6,866 nucleotides of DNA, from assembly GCA_031255325.1 (NCBI GenBank), contig JAIRST010000032.1, forward strand, positions 1 to 6,866, read 5' to 3'. Positions 6,424 through 6,866 of this stretch are shown in pieces (within the stretch, counting starts at the first letter, position 1; each line of letters begins with the position of its first letter). Both the position numbers and the translations under genes were made by a program. This DNA comes from Holosporales bacterium (GTDB lineage Bacteria; Pseudomonadota; Alphaproteobacteria; UBA3830; JAIRMZ01). The notes beneath the pieces were generated by a model. The model was not told the DNA's origin. It searched no databases and saw nothing but the letters and a program-made list of their open reading frames with translations.

Positions 6424-6866
6424 TTATGCCCTTACAATTTCTGGAACAGCCATACCGACGATATGGTATCCACTGTCAACGTACAACACTTCTCCTGTTA
6501 CGCCAGCACCCAAGTCACTAAGCAAGAATAGAGCCCCTCCCCCAACGTCAGGCAACGTGGTATTGCGCCGTAGTGGTGCATTTTGTCTATTCCAATCTAG
6601 AATAAGTCTAAAATCACCAATTCCTGAGGCAGCGAGGGTTTTAACAGGACCTGCTGATAAAGCATTGACACGAATGGCGCGTGACCCCAAGTCAGCAGCC
6701 AAATAGCGTACACTCGCTTCAAGAGCTGCTTTTGCCACCCCCATAATATTATAGTGTGGCATAACGCGCTCTGATCCAAGATATGTTAAAGTAAGAAGGC
6801 TTCCCCCATTAGGCATCAGTACCTGCGCTTCAGCACATATTTTTGTAAATGAAAAGCACGAAATAT
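6424..6866 (-). CDS. fabI: Enoyl-[acyl-carrier-protein] reductase (NADH) FabI, partial (N-terminus beyond the right edge)
   Basis: FabI is the cytoplasmic reductase that completes each round of type II fatty-acid elongation, reducing trans-2-enoyl-ACP with NADH. The C-terminal 146 residues are visible; the full protein is usually about 260, so the N-terminal dinucleotide-binding Gly motif is outside. The fragment opens ISCFSFTKICAEAQVLM, then GGSLLTLTYLGSERVMP, and the catalytic pair in the YNIMGVAK segment, Tyr38 and Lys45 of the fragment, spaced seven residues apart as in FabI. SAGPVKTLAASGIGDFR, then NAPLRRN, and the GEVLYVDSGYHIVGM end are diagnostic and separate it from ordinary FabG-like reductases. 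The frame continues upstream of the internal Met at 6816 to the window edge, so that Met is not the start. It is followed after 3 bp by sppA in the same operon. Confidence 0.95.
   Translation of the reverse strand, partial: ISCFSFTKICAEAQVLMPNGGSLLTLTYLGSERVMPHYNIMGVAKAALEASVRYLAADLGSRAIRVNALSAGPVKTLAASGIGDFRLILDWNRQNAPLRRNTTLPDVGGGALFLLSDLGAGVTGEVLYVDSGYHIVGMAVPEIVRA

Noticed and set aside
6374..6706. 110-residue plus-strand open frame opposite fabI and the sppA start
   Set aside because: Shadow of two strongly supported genes; no recognisable protein features.
1..6866. CRISPR array, tRNA, rRNA, toxin-antitoxin or defence system
   Set aside because: No regularly spaced repeats, no cloverleaf or rRNA motifs, and every substantial frame is explained by housekeeping genes or a pseudogene.

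Overview
The window reads as chromosomal DNA of an alphaproteobacterium with a fairly low G+C content and visible gene decay. I infer a host-associated lineage, perhaps Holosporales-like. The evidence is indirect. The bamD-recN pair is an alphaproteobacterial arrangement, Pgi and FabI have an alphaproteobacterial look, and a decayed M16 peptidase gene sits directly before pgi. No marker gene settles the order.

Layout. On the minus strand, bamD (1350-2099) overlaps recN (1-1366), which runs off the left edge without its C-terminal end. A gene-free divergent region follows (2100-2517). On the plus strand there is a tiny lipoprotein gene (2518-2676), then the remnant of an M16 zinc-peptidase-type gene (about 2709-3222) in several frames with its middle missing, then an intact pgi (3225-4403). 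A 235-bp gap between convergent genes (4404-4638) holds inverted GACAGACACC-like motifs. On the minus strand, fabI (entering from the right edge, 6424-6866) and sppA (4639-6420) form a tight operon.

Function. The minus-strand genes are mostly envelope housekeeping: outer-membrane protein insertion (BamD), fatty-acid elongation (FabI), and cleavage of leftover signal peptides (SppA). RecN serves double-strand-break repair, and Pgi serves glycolysis and sugar-phosphate metabolism. The lipoprotein/M16/pgi block looks like an ancestral operon whose peptidase has been lost while pgi was kept.

I see no defence system, CRISPR array, complete mobile element, tRNA or rRNA. The unusual content is the reconstructable pseudogene, the probable leaderless lipoprotein mRNA and the REP-like inverted motifs.
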